A stretch of 64,000 nt of DNA from Oryzias latipes (Eukaryota > Chordata > Actinopteri > Beloniformes > Adrianichthyidae). Numbering within the stretch: position 1 is the first letter of the stretch; the number at the start of each line of letters is the position of its first letter. Location: the NCBI RefSeq assembly GCF_002234675.1, contig NC_019866.2, positions 9,701,261 to 9,765,260 on the forward strand, written 5' to 3'. The position numbers and the translations under genes are program-made. The notes under the pieces were generated by a model. The model saw nothing but the letters and a program-made list of their open reading frames with translations, was not told the DNA's origin and searched no databases. This document shows, in pieces, positions 26,201 to 41,025 of the stretch.

Positions 26201-29200
26201 TCCAGTCAAAAATATACTGTTGCACTTTGCCGGAGTGAAAATAGAGTTCATGCGTGTGATGGAAATGGCAGCTTTATCATGTAAATTCTTCAGTCTGGTC
26301 TGATGTCTGTGTTAAATCTAATTGTTTTGGTTTATGAATGGTCTGAAGTCTGCAGCCTCAAGGACTCCTCGCTCCTTTTGTCCTGTGTCGTCCTCTTCCT
26401 CAATGAGGGGCTTCACCGCAGCGCTGGCCGCTCACATGCCACCCAGAGGCAGCGCTCCGGCACCCCTGTTCATTCAGAAAACACCTCCAGAGAAGGGGGA
26501 CCCTGCTTTTCCAAGAGTCTAGGGGATCCTGTATAATCAGCGGCCCAATAACCAAGCAGGCTTTGGCTCAGAGGACGCCGAGCAAACATGCAGCGAACAG
26601 GACTTTTCTTTACAGGCCTCCGCCTCCCCTCCCCTCCCCCAAGCAACCTTCATTTACTGGGATCCACAGTGGCTTTTCCAGCAGCCCCATGGCAACAGCA
26701 GGCCTTCCCCTCAAAAGCAGAACTTTCTCATGATGTCACCATAGTATCCACAATGATCCACAATTTATAGAAGTCCAACAAAACTTTATTCATCTTGTTG
26801 AGAACAAACTGTGGATTTCAATATGAAACTTTGGGAAAAGTCCAAAATAGATTGTCTCATCATAATCAAATATTTCTAAAACGTGCCCCTGTCTCGACTC
26901 AGTCTTGGTGTTGAATGAGAATGCTGTTGTGGGATCTATACAACCTGTCGTTCGTCAACACTTGCTTGTTGTCTGATTGTGACAATGCAATCTGCACAGA
27001 CCCCATAGCTCTTATGTCTGTCAAACAGCCCCTCAGAGAGGCAGATCTGCTGTTTGCACAGTCCAGTGAGCACCACAGCCTTTGCCTCAGCCCCCGATTC
27101 CTCCTTGGCAACTAGGCCAGCCTCCTCTGACCTCTGACCTGAGTCTTGACCTTTGGATGTGGAAAGAAAAAAATAGTTCCTGTCTAAATTCAGCCATTAG
27201 GATTTGGAGTAGACAGGGCCGTGCCCTCCAGGCTCCAAAGGAAGTGCACATCTTTGGGCAATGTGAGGTGAGAAAGATTATCAGCCAATGAGAGGACGAG
27301 CGTAAGAGCGTGATGAATTGTACAACCGAACAAGAGGCGTTTGATGGATGTCCAAATGAGCGGAATAATGGGTTGAGTGACGGATAGGTAGGAAGCAAAC
27401 ACTTAGGGTTTTTACTCAGAAGCGGATGTGGGTTGTTTGTTTTCAAGACAAAGAATGATGGATAGATTTGTGGATGAGATCGATTTGGCAAAAGACAGAC
27501 TGAAGGCGTACTTTTTGGTTCATTTTTGCAATTATCGTCTTTAGCGGAAGAAGCTATCAAATATGCAATCTTACCAACCTGACTTGTGAGAACAAAAGCA
27601 CAAAAGGCAGGTTAACTGTGCTAAAAGAAAGCACATTCGTAAATTAAGAAAGTATTTTGAGAGCTATATTATAAGTATCTTAGCATTATGAAATAGATTT
27701 TTACTTTTTTAACGAAGCAACATCAGGTTAATTAAAACAGGTAGAAACTTTTTTGGTTCCTGCTTATTTTGCATTCAGGGACACTTCAAAAGAAAGCTTC
27801 TTTTATATTGTTTTAAAGAAATGCGCTCGTTTGCATTCCCTTTAAAAAGCCGGTGGTTACGAGTTTGCTTCTGGAATGGTGTGTAACTGCGGCAGAGGGA
27901 TTTCATTAAAATCATTACTGTTTGTGAAGCGCTGTGCCCAGTTCTGAGCTATGGCAACACATTTAAGTAGACAAGTGTTGGCAACAGCTGAACGCTCAGC
28001 TGGGAAAAGAATGGCTGAGGCAAGGGAAAGTACAACATGAGGGGGTCACACGCTCACATGCACATGCATGCAGCTCTGTCACATACAGCGCAGGCACAGG
28101 TGACAGCAAGTGGCTCTTAATCAGAAGTTTAGGAACCTGTTGAGTTGCTTGTGACCTTCTCTTTGCAAAAGGTTAACCTTCAACCTGACTGGCTTATTAA
28201 AGCAAGGAGAGCAAAAGCTGAAGTCAGCTCTCCATTTGCATCTTTTTTAAACCAATTTATTTTAATCTCTGTCTAAAATAGTTTTTCTCCTGCTCAGGTT
28301 GCAGCGATCCGTGTTTGCCCCGCTGCAGACTGCACAGACATGTGCTCATTGGTGACAAAATGTGTGGATATGGGAGGATTATCACTGCTCTGTTGTGGAA
28401 TGCATAACAGGTCTAAATGGGGAAAATCAGAGCAAGAGGAGATGAGGAGACAGAGCCCTCAGTTTGCTGTTGCGTGAGAAGTTTTGCTTCACCTTGTGAA
28501 AAACGCTGAACCTGCCAGATAAGATTCGATTCTTCCAGCACTTTTGTCATTATTTGTTATTCCAATTTACTTATTACTTGTGCTTTTGTGGAATGACCAA
28601 TGGCTGTGGCTGGAACCCACCGTGGGTTACCAAACAGTCACAGAGACGCAAAGAAAAACATGTTTCCTATTTTTACTCAGCTCAGTACAGAAGAAACATT
28701 TGCATAACAAAGTTTGCCAACACTGTGCTCAAAGTTGCCAGTGTATTTGGATTTACATACTTGCTGATCCACGGAGATAAAAACATGACTGCAAATTGTT
28801 CAATTTGATATTGAAACCCACATGATGCATTCACTGGCTTGGTTTTGGTCTAGTCTAAATCCATCAATGATGCATTTCTGAGAGGACACCAATTAATTCT
28901 TACACTTGGTGAGAAAATGCTGGAGTTAAACCACAAATCCTGTGTTCCAGTAGGTAAGTTGTTTTTGAACACTTCCTGTAACATCCATATATGCAAGAAG
29001 ATCAGTAAGACCTGTCTGCATGAGCGTTCCTCCATTTGTTTTTGTCATCAGTCTTTTTTTTTTTAAACAGGAAGAGAAAAACAAAACATAATTTTTAAAA
29101 CAGTTGATCATAGATTTACCTTAAGCAATCTGTTTACAGAACATGTAAACAAATACATACATAATTCTAAAAACAATAGTTTACAACAAGGAATGAATTG

Positions 29201-31481
29201 AATGAATCCAGATTTTCCTGCTTTCTACATAGAAAAAAGAAAAAACTTCATGGCTTTATGAACAAAACTCATCTTTGATTATGAAAAAAGGCTTAAAAGC
29301 TAATCTTTCTCAAAAATAATCCTGGCCATGAAGGAACATCCGTCTGCCACTGGCAGATCGAATTGTTTTTTTTTTTATCATCATCACATCTTACATTGAT
29401 TTCTTTACTGGTGTAATAAAAATGCAAATACTCAACAAACACATTTTCTTTGAGCTGAAGACACAGTATTTATTAAGTACTTTTTTTCCAGTTCTGTATC
29501 CAAAGTTCTCTTTTGGGCCCTTTAGAATCAGTTGGTCGAAGAAAACCAAGTTCCTTTCCCGTCTGGTTAAAAAAATGAAATATCTTGAAGGAAAAAAAAC
29601 AACATTAGTTTTATTTTAAATATAGAATGTAGGGAAAAATAATCTGCCACTTGTTGTTTAGTTAGTAAAGTTATGTGCAGATGGTAATAAAAAAAACTAT
29701 AGTCTTTTTTTTATGTGTTTAGGTCACATTTCTAAAAACGTTCTTATATGAAGGACAGCTGTGCTAAAGTAGGAAAACTTCACTTCAGTGAAACATTAAA
29801 ACCACAATCTAAACTAGTTTTCTTTACTTATGTAAGAAAAAAAGTTCGTTATTCAATCAAAAAAGAAAAAAAACCTTGTGACACCATTTTATTGAAATCA
29901 TGGTCATTTTTAAAAAAAAGTGTAATTATAAATATGACCAGTTTATATTTGACAGGCCTTTTAAAACTGCATGTAAACATAGTGTATTCGTTATCTAATG
30001 TTAAAAAATGTTAAATAAATTATACTGTTTTTAAAGCTTTAATCATTTTTCCATATTTGATTGTATTTTCTAATTTTAACTATATTTTTAAATAATCCCA
30101 ATAATAAAAGACGAACACTTTTATTTAAATAAGGTTGAATAAATTAAGCTAACAGTTGCATGCCAAACAATAGTCCCTTTACTGCTGTAGGAAGTAACAT
30201 TTAGTTTGAGGAAATGTCGCCACCTGCTGGTGCAGTCGTGTTATAATTTAATCCAAATTAAAAAAAAGTATTATATTTGGGTAAAAAAATGTAGTGTTTG
30301 AATTTGTAAAACACACACACACACACAAACACACAGTCACACACACACACAAACCCAACTTATTTTGGTTAAGTTTACTATTTTTACCTTGACGACCTGG
30401 AAAAAATAGTAATATTTTCTAAAAAGCCCGAAACTGCAGAAAAAAAGTTTTAAAAAAAAAAAAATATATATATTAGAACTCAAAAGATTTTTATTTTTAT
30501 TATTAAACCATTTGTTAGAACAGTAATGTTTTTTCTGTTCAGAACTAAACACGTGTGAGGCTGAAGAATGAATTGTAATAATACTTTTTTTTTTACATTT
30601 CATCTTCAGTGTTTAAAATAAAACACATTTTTTAAATATATGGGTTGTGTCTATTTCTTTTGGGGTTCAAGAAAAGGGACACAGTAAAACACATCTGTAG
30701 ACTAGTATAAACCAGATTTCCCAGTAGAAGTTTGAACTCATTTTCTGAGCTGAGTCAGAAATGACTGTAACTGTGGACATGTCTGCTTTGTGTCAGACAC
30801 TGGGATGGACTCACACGCAGTCACTTTGCTGCAGTGCTGTCGCTGATTTGTACTTCTTACCACAATCGTAACATGGAAACTTGAGGATTTGTGCTTTGAA
30901 ACAAAACAAAAAAGTGACAAATAAATACAAGTAACCCACTTTAATCTGAGTTATTCATGAATTCATGCTTTGAGTTTACACTTGCATTTTTGCCAATTAT
31001 TCTTATAAGGACTCTAAAATAAATGCTTTAGCTATAATCACCTTATGCTGCTTTTTGTCCCTTTTGTTTAAACTTTCTGCAGGTTGAGATTTTGATTTCT
31101 ACAGTGCTGTCCTAACTGGCAGCCTGTGTTCTTTCTGCAGGACAGCATCAGTTTCTCAGTTTTTCTAATTTACTCTTTCAGCTTTTGTTTTTCTGCTCTG
31201 AAGAGCTTTAATGCACAGTCAGTGCTGCTCAGTGTTCCGTCTTCATGCTTGATGAAGCATCCAGCCCGTTCGTTACCATCGTGCAGGTCAACTCTTCAGC
31301 TGATTAGTTGCTTGTTCCGCACTTTCAGTCCTCGTGTTGTTAACACTTTGATATGTACCGTGAATGTTATCTACCGTACTCTGCTGTTTTGTGACTGTTC
31401 TGGAAGAACTGTAGACTGTCATTCACTGAAGTGTCCTTGAATCCAGTTTATCAAATGGGAGAAGTGGAGTTTGCCCTGTAG
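23288..31481. other. Intergenic between convergent metrnl and ndel1
   Basis: 8.2 kb without a gene I can support. Frames of up to 157 codons (minus, 27087-27560) show no known domain. Contents are simple repeats (GT/CA near 24660, CA at 30309) and long A/T-rich stretches at 29-30.6 kb. The remainder up to 32446 holds the two MITE copies. Confidence 0.55.
30309..30354. repeat. Interrupted CA microsatellite
   Basis: Two CA tracts joined by AAACACACAGT in the intergenic region between metrnl and ndel1. Confidence 0.9.
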
Positions 31482-31684
31482 CCCTTGTGCTATCCTAGGC
31501 ACTTTAACATTGGGAATTGGGTCATCTAGACCCTAGACAGTGCACTGAACCTTTTTTCTTCAATGATTTGTGAACCTCACTGGGGTCCATGTATTTCATG
31601 AAATCTTTCCACCTTTATCCACCTTTGTCATGGTAGGGAGAACACGTCAATGTAAGGGTGGGGTCATCTAAGATAGCACAAGGG
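31482..31684. mobile_element. TTAA-type MITE (copy 2), intact
   Basis: 203 bp with the same ends as copy 1 (CCCTTGTGCTATCCTAGG ... AAGATAGCACAAGGG), flanked by GTAG and TTAG. No coding capacity. Confidence 0.85.
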
Positions 31685-31985
31685 TTAGAAGGTAGCGATT
31701 GTGTTATCACAAGTCATGCAACACATGAAAAAAATCTACCACCTGGAACTGTTTGTGTCCCAGTCAGTTGAACTTTTGTGAGATCATTTGGAAGATCTAT
31801 TCGAATCAGATCCAGATGATGGGTGCCACACGAACAGAAGAAAGCCTGGGTCGCTCTGTGTGGATGGATCAGGGTCAGCCTCACAAAAGGTTCATGATCA
31901 GTGATGAGCCCATCAGCTTCCAGATCGGATCAATGAAATTCCATAAGGAAGCATTTATTCAAACATGAATTCAGCCGGGATTTAA

Positions 31986-32178
31986 TCCTTGTGCTATCCT
32001 AGGCACTTTAACATTGAGAGTTGGGTCATCTAGACCCACTAGACAGTCCTCTGAACCTTTTCAATGATTTGTGATCTTCACCATGGATTACATGAAATCT
32101 TTCCACCTTTATCCATCTTTGTCATGGTAGGAATAATGCATCATTGTAAGGGTGGGGTCATCTAAGATAGCACAAGGG
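31986..32178. mobile_element. TTAA-type MITE (copy 3), intact, TTAA on both sides
   Basis: 193 bp with TIRs like those of copies 1 and 2. TTAA at 31982-31985 and at 32179-32182 is an exact 4-bp duplication, which best shows the target preference. It lies 0.3 kb from copy 2, in the same orientation. Confidence 0.88.
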
Positions 32179-32446
32179 TTAAACCAGCACACTAGCTATG
32201 CAGACCGCACTCAAACTTTGATTTATGACATGATTCCTACCTGATTATAAATCTCTTTTATAGATCAAAAAAGCAAAAATTGGAGGAAATTACCAAGAAA
32301 TATAAATTTGCCCAATTGAATTTATTTGGTTTTATGTAAAAATTACATTTAAAAACTTTTATTTTTTTTAATTTAAAACAACATTTTAAATGTGCTTACT
32401 TTATAGCAAATAAAACAAACCACATCATATAGTAATAATCTGAATC

Positions 32447-32452
32447 TTTATT
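32447..32452 (-). promoter_or_regulatory. ndel1: Candidate poly(A) signal of ndel1
   Basis: TTTATT on the plus strand (AATAAA on the minus), about 1.16 kb past the ndel1 stop codon. A 3' UTR of about 1.2 kb is reasonable for this gene. Other AT-rich hexamers exist nearby, so the choice is not certain. Confidence 0.5.
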
Positions 32453-33616
32453 TACTTTAACATTTACAACAAACACTATTATACAATGTAACCACTGAAT
32501 GGTGGTAAAACTTCTCTGAAACATGCCAACAGCATCTGAAATAAATAGGACTAGAATGCCAGACGTCAGCGTGTTCAGAGGAAGGAAACGTACAGACCGA
32601 CTGGAGCTGTAACAGCTTCTGGAGGCGCCTTGTCAACAAAACACACACAAATAGGAGCTTTGAAAGGATTTTGCAAGCTTTGATAATAAATTAAGGGTTA
32701 ATGGATGCAAATGCACTTCTTGTGCGTAAAACAGATTCAAAACAAAACAAACAAAAAATAGGAAACCTAAAGGAGGATAATGCTGAATTAATACTGAACA
32801 CAAACACCCCGTTAGCTGCACTGCACTAAGGCAGCAAAGAATCATAAGTTAGGCTACACCTGGCAAACGTAACACAAACTTTTGTTTATAAGTGAGGAAT
32901 CACAGTGAGCTGCCAACATTCACACAAACAATAAAACAAAAAGGCATAACTGTTTTCCTAAATATGTCCACAGCATCCTCCACTGCAACTGAAAACCTGT
33001 GCAGAGCAGCTTGTTTAAGTGCAGAGGAGACGCACAGCTGGGGACTTTTCAGAACTTCTTCTTCCAGGCAGGAACGGCTGCACCGCGCGGCTTTGAACCG
33101 TCAACATTCACGCCGCTCATTCACACTTCAGCAAACACGCTCTACACACACACAAACATGCAAAAAAACTTCAGGTAGAAAAACAGCATTTTAAATCTTA
33201 CTCTCAGATAAATTAGTTTGGAGGAACATTTCCCTTTGAAATATCATACATTCTTAACAGAAAGAAGTTTAACTGTTTGCTTTAGAAAACAAAAGGACGC
33301 TGTGGTCTGTTTAGGACCTTTGTCAGAGACAGTTGAAAGGAAAATCTGTGGATTTTTTTTATGTTAAGCGCATTGCAATGACAGCCACTTGAGCACAGTA
33401 CAGCTGCAGGCACATGCACATGTGGGGTGAGCACGGGCACTGCTGCACCCAGAGCTGACTTCCAATTTGTGCACACCAAACTCAAACGTGCACGCTCTTA
33501 AGCAGGCGAGCGCACCCTTTGCCAGCACTCACGCACGCACGCACGCACACATGTCCAGCTGTTCTCTCTGGCGCCGCGCTGTGGTTGGTGGGCAGGCCTA
33601 TCAGCGGCGGCTGGCC

Positions 33617-37501
<3,885 letters not shown>

Positions 37502-38938
37502 GTCAGGGCAACCTGAGAATGAAAAGATGCTTCATTGGTTTTTGTTTTTCACAAACAAGTGACTTAAGTTTGGCAGGAAAAATCAGATATGATGCACGTG
37601 CATCTTCAAATGAATTCTTTTAAGTTTTTCCTTCATATCAAAGCAATCAAAAAGGTCCACCTGGCCGATTAGCTGCAGCTTAGAGGCTTATACACACAAA
37701 TCTGTGGATTTCAGTGCATATTACAAGTAATCATCCTCTCATTTTTTCTAATCTCTCCTTTATGTTGGTGTAATGCAAAACTATAAAGCAGCTTTTAATA
37801 AAAAGTCTGTTCTAAACTCTGCCTTCCTGTAGGATCTGCAAATGCCAACAGGCAGTTTTTGGGAATTCACAGGACACATCTGGAAAGAACAGTTCATGCT
37901 GCGAGTGGGCGACCTTTAGTCAGCACTTCCACCGCTGAACCTTCAGGATTATTAACTAAACCCTTTGAGTTAGCAAGTAGCTTTGGTATTCACTGATCTC
38001 AACAGAAAGCACTTCTCTCTCCAGGTAGAGAAGGTCCACACTCAGAGCGACAGCGACTTTGTTTTCAGATTCCTCTCTGATGAAGCAACAACAATTCTCA
38101 GAATGCATGACCCTCACGTGTTCCTAAGTTCCTTCTAAAACCACAGCGGAGAAAAGAGGGAAACTTTCCCCAGAAAGAAACAGAGAAAGCCTGACGGTCT
38201 CATATATGACAGACGGGGGATTTTTACAGGAAGTGCCAAAAACAAGACATAAAAAAGACTGAATACTACTGGAGGGTTTACTTTCAAACAGATCTTATTC
38301 TAACTTTAAAATAGGTTAACACCTAAATGAAAATTACACACACACGTTTAGTACACCATCACAAAAGTAACGGGTCAAATATAACACTACTTAAGAGTAT
38401 AAAGCTTTCCACTTGTATCAAGAGCAGAGATATTCTGTCAGACCGTTATCTTTATTTTAGCATCAAACACTGAAATCTACAGTCTGTCATGTGGATGACT
38501 CCATAGGTAATTAGCTGACGTTGAAGTGACTAATGTTTGAGTGGGAAACAGGGAGGGAAAATAGGTTTACAGAAGTTCATGATCTTCAAATACCTAAAAT
38601 TAGCTAAGTCTTATTTAAATGCTAGGACGAAGCAGTCCTGACAGGAAACACCAAATATGTCAACTACAGCCAAGCAGCGGAACTGTTAAGATGAAAATTT
38701 AAAGGAAACGTTAGTATTTGATGCTCTAGTCTAGAGTTTTCGCGGGAGCTGTTTGACGGCAAGCTGTAAGGTGAACACGCCTTTTACAGCAAATAAATAA
38801 GTAAATACAAAAAAGGTCGTACGACAGTTTAGATCAGAAACCGGCACTTAGAGATGTTGTTGCCTTCGTAACATTAATACAGCAAATTATCGAACGGCGA
38901 TATAAAACTGAGGGTTACAGGGGGAAAAAAACCCTTAC

Positions 38939-39060
38939 CTGCTCATATCAATTCGTTAAATCGTCCTCTTTATCCACGAGAAACCGTCCGGTCACTGAAA
39001 CGTACGACGGAAGAAACCCAGGGGTAGTCGGTCTGTTTAGGAAATTGCCAACGCGTCTCC
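38939..39060 (-). promoter_or_regulatory. ndel1: ndel1 5' UTR exon 1 and core promoter (3' exon edge firm, start approximate)
   Basis: Read on the minus strand, a good splice donor (GAGCAG|GTAAGGG) falls at 38939/38938. It pairs with the acceptor CTCAG| at 37513, which starts the exon holding the initiator ATG at 37501. The first exon is therefore untranslated. Its 5' edge is not visible; the end given here is a guess. The intervening 1.4-kb intron (37513-38938) contains nothing I recognise. Confidence 0.6.
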
Positions 39061-39096
39061 CGGAACCAACGTAAATCCAGACAGGGAGGAACGTGA

Positions 39097-39117
39097 TGAC
39101 GCAAATTTGTTACGTAA
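39097..39117. promoter_or_regulatory. bZIP-type sites between ndel1 and rnf222 (TGACGCAA and palindromic TTACGTAA)
   Basis: TGACGCAA (39097-39104) resembles a CRE/ATF half-site. TTACGTAA (39110-39117) is a perfect palindrome that matches the PAR-bZIP/NFIL3 (D-box) consensus. Both lie just upstream of the ndel1 first exon and about 390 bases upstream of the rnf222 start codon. Functional use is inference. Confidence 0.4.
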
Positions 39118-39218
39118 GACCCAGCCGCACCCTCTTTGTGGAGATTTGTGCGCGTCAGTGTAATTATAGTAAGGACCACTGGAGGACAGACGAGTGTCAA
39201 AAAAGTCCAGGGTGGAAA

Positions 39219-39263
39219 AGAATAGAATAGAATAGAATAGAATAGAATAGAATAGAATAGAAT
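39219..39263. repeat. GAATA pentanucleotide repeat in the ndel1-rnf222 spacer
   Basis: About nine tandem AATAG units between the two divergent genes, some 240 bases upstream of the rnf222 start codon. Confidence 0.95.
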
Positions 39264-39499
39264 TAATTAATAGAATTAACACTTCGTTTTGTGCAAATAA
39301 GAGGATATTAAACTAAAGAAAGTTCTGGACGGTATCCTGTAGTCACCTGTTTTCACAGCTGGCCAGCCCTGTTTGACAAGTCGCATTACTTCATGTCGCC
39401 CACACCCATAGCCAATAGCAAAGGCAGCTGATCAGGAAACAGTAGTTTGGAAAGCACACTACTGCTGGGTGGACGGTTTCCCAGTGCTACAGTCTTTAA

Positions 39500-40135
39500 A
39501 TGGCCCTTCAGAAGGAGTACAGCCTGGAGGACACGCGAGAATGTCCGGTGTGCTACGACAGTCTCGCGGGCATTGAGAGGACTCTGAGCTGCGGACATGT
39601 GTTCTGCCACGACTGCCTGGTCAAGATGCTGGTCAGCATCAAAAGGGAGGGAAACATCCAAGACACCATCGCCTGTCCCATCTGTCGACATCTGACTTTC
39701 ATCACGAGACAAAGCGAAGCGTTGCAGCCGCTCATAGAGAAAAAGGATCCGGACGAAGGGCAGACCCTGGAGGTGCCTCTGCCCGTGTCACAGGGAGGGC
39801 AGCTCCAGAGCGCACAGCGCGTCTCCAGAGACTCCTTACTGAACGAATCCAACAGGAGTTCCCATTTCTTCTGCAGGTGCATCTCTTGGAAACTTCATAG
39901 CCAGAGAACAATCAGTTCCAGCCCAAATGCACATCAAGTTTACATCATAAGCACCCAAGGGAGACCTATGACTGAGGAGGACGCGCTCGATGTCTGGACT
40001 GTAGTCAATCCTCAAAGCAGGCGAAGACGCACTGGTTGCGTTTGCTCAACGGCGCGATGCCTGGTCTTCTTGCTTTCGGCATTTACTGTTCTGGCACTGG
40101 TGACTTTAACTTTACCCTGGATATTACTGTTATAA
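39500..40135 (+). CDS. rnf222: RING finger protein 222-like, C-terminal membrane anchor
   Basis: Single-exon frame of 211 aa. A C3HC4 RING lies at residues 15-62: Cys15, Cys18, Cys31, His33, Cys36, Cys39, Cys59 and Cys62, within ECPVCYDSL, LSCGHVFCHDCLVKML and IACPICRHLTF. All eight zinc ligands are present. A hydrophobic segment of about 20 residues at the extreme C-terminus (from CLVFLLSAF to PWILLL) is a likely membrane anchor, preceded by a basic RRRR stretch that probably faces the cytosol. RING proximity, total length and the PW(I/V)LL tail match RNF222, which also neighbours NDEL1 in mammals. The RING suggests E3 ubiquitin-ligase activity; substrates are unknown. The start is the first ATG of the open frame and lies close before the RING, as in the family. 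The antisense open frame at 39553-39882 is a shadow. Confidence 0.92.
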   Translation: MALQKEYSLEDTRECPVCYDSLAGIERTLSCGHVFCHDCLVKMLVSIKREGNIQDTIACPICRHLTFITRQSEALQPLIEKKDPDEGQTLEVPLPVSQGGQLQSAQRVSRDSLLNESNRSSHFFCRCISWKLHSQRTISSSPNAHQVYIISTQGRPMTEEDALDVWTVVNPQSRRRRTGCVCSTARCLVFLLSAFTVLALVTLTLPWILLL

Positions 40136-40336
40136 TGTGACAGAATAGTAATCTTTCTGAGCATTGTGCGTTCAAGCCCAATTTAACGCACATAATGTTA
40201 AAGGTATTAAGTTGACATTGTTTCCTTTTACTATTATTTTTTAAAGATGTGAATAAGCACTTATTTTGACTGACTCAATAATGGAAAAGTAAACAAAAAA
40301 ACATTTTGTAATCACAGTCAGATTATGTGCACAGAT

Positions 40337-40342
40337 AATAAA
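40337..40342 (+). promoter_or_regulatory. rnf222: Poly(A) signal AATAAA of rnf222
   Basis: AATAAA about 200 bases after the rnf222 stop codon, followed by TG/T-rich sequence. It implies a short 3' UTR. Confidence 0.6.
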
Positions 40343-41025
40343 CAAGGTTTGTTATAATGTTGGGTCTCTATACTCTATTTGGAGACATTTTTCTCTTTAG
40401 TTTGTCAACATTTGTCCAAGCAAAGAATACAGTTTTCATTATATAGAAATCAAATCAGATTTTTGCTTAAAAAGAGTAGATAATTTCAATGTGCATGATG
40501 TTAAAAATTGAAATTCACGTTTTGTTTTCGTTAAGTAAAAAATTCTTGGAAATGAATAGTGAAAATGTTCAAAGATGATCTCACTGAGTTGTTTTGTGCT
40601 GCTTGATTGGGGAAGTTTAAAATGTATCACCACCATCCTTTCCTGAAGTGTACACTCCCAGTTTCATCCTCAAGTCACCCCTGATCGACCTGTCGTACAG
40701 GTTTCACACCTAAAAGATACTTTCCTCTTCAGGTTAACCTAATTTTAGTCGGTTTTCAGAGACTATTTCTATTTCAGATAGGATATAACTCTTAAGCTAT
40801 TATCCCTTTAATGTGCTTAGATACTGTATGTACAGTCACACCCATACAGTCGATAATGCAAAAAGAAAAAAAAATGTAGATAAGAATTGGTTTGCCTGCC
40901 AGCAGCGGGGAAAACATTTAAAGAATGACATATATGAGTTTAAATTTTAACTATTTTGGATAAGAAAATGGTACTCATGCTGGAAATGACTAATAAACAC
41001 AAAAAATTAACACAACTTAAGTACT

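Noticed and set aside
39386-39882. Minus-strand frames of 108-109 codons
   Set aside because: Antisense shadows of the rnf222 coding exon.
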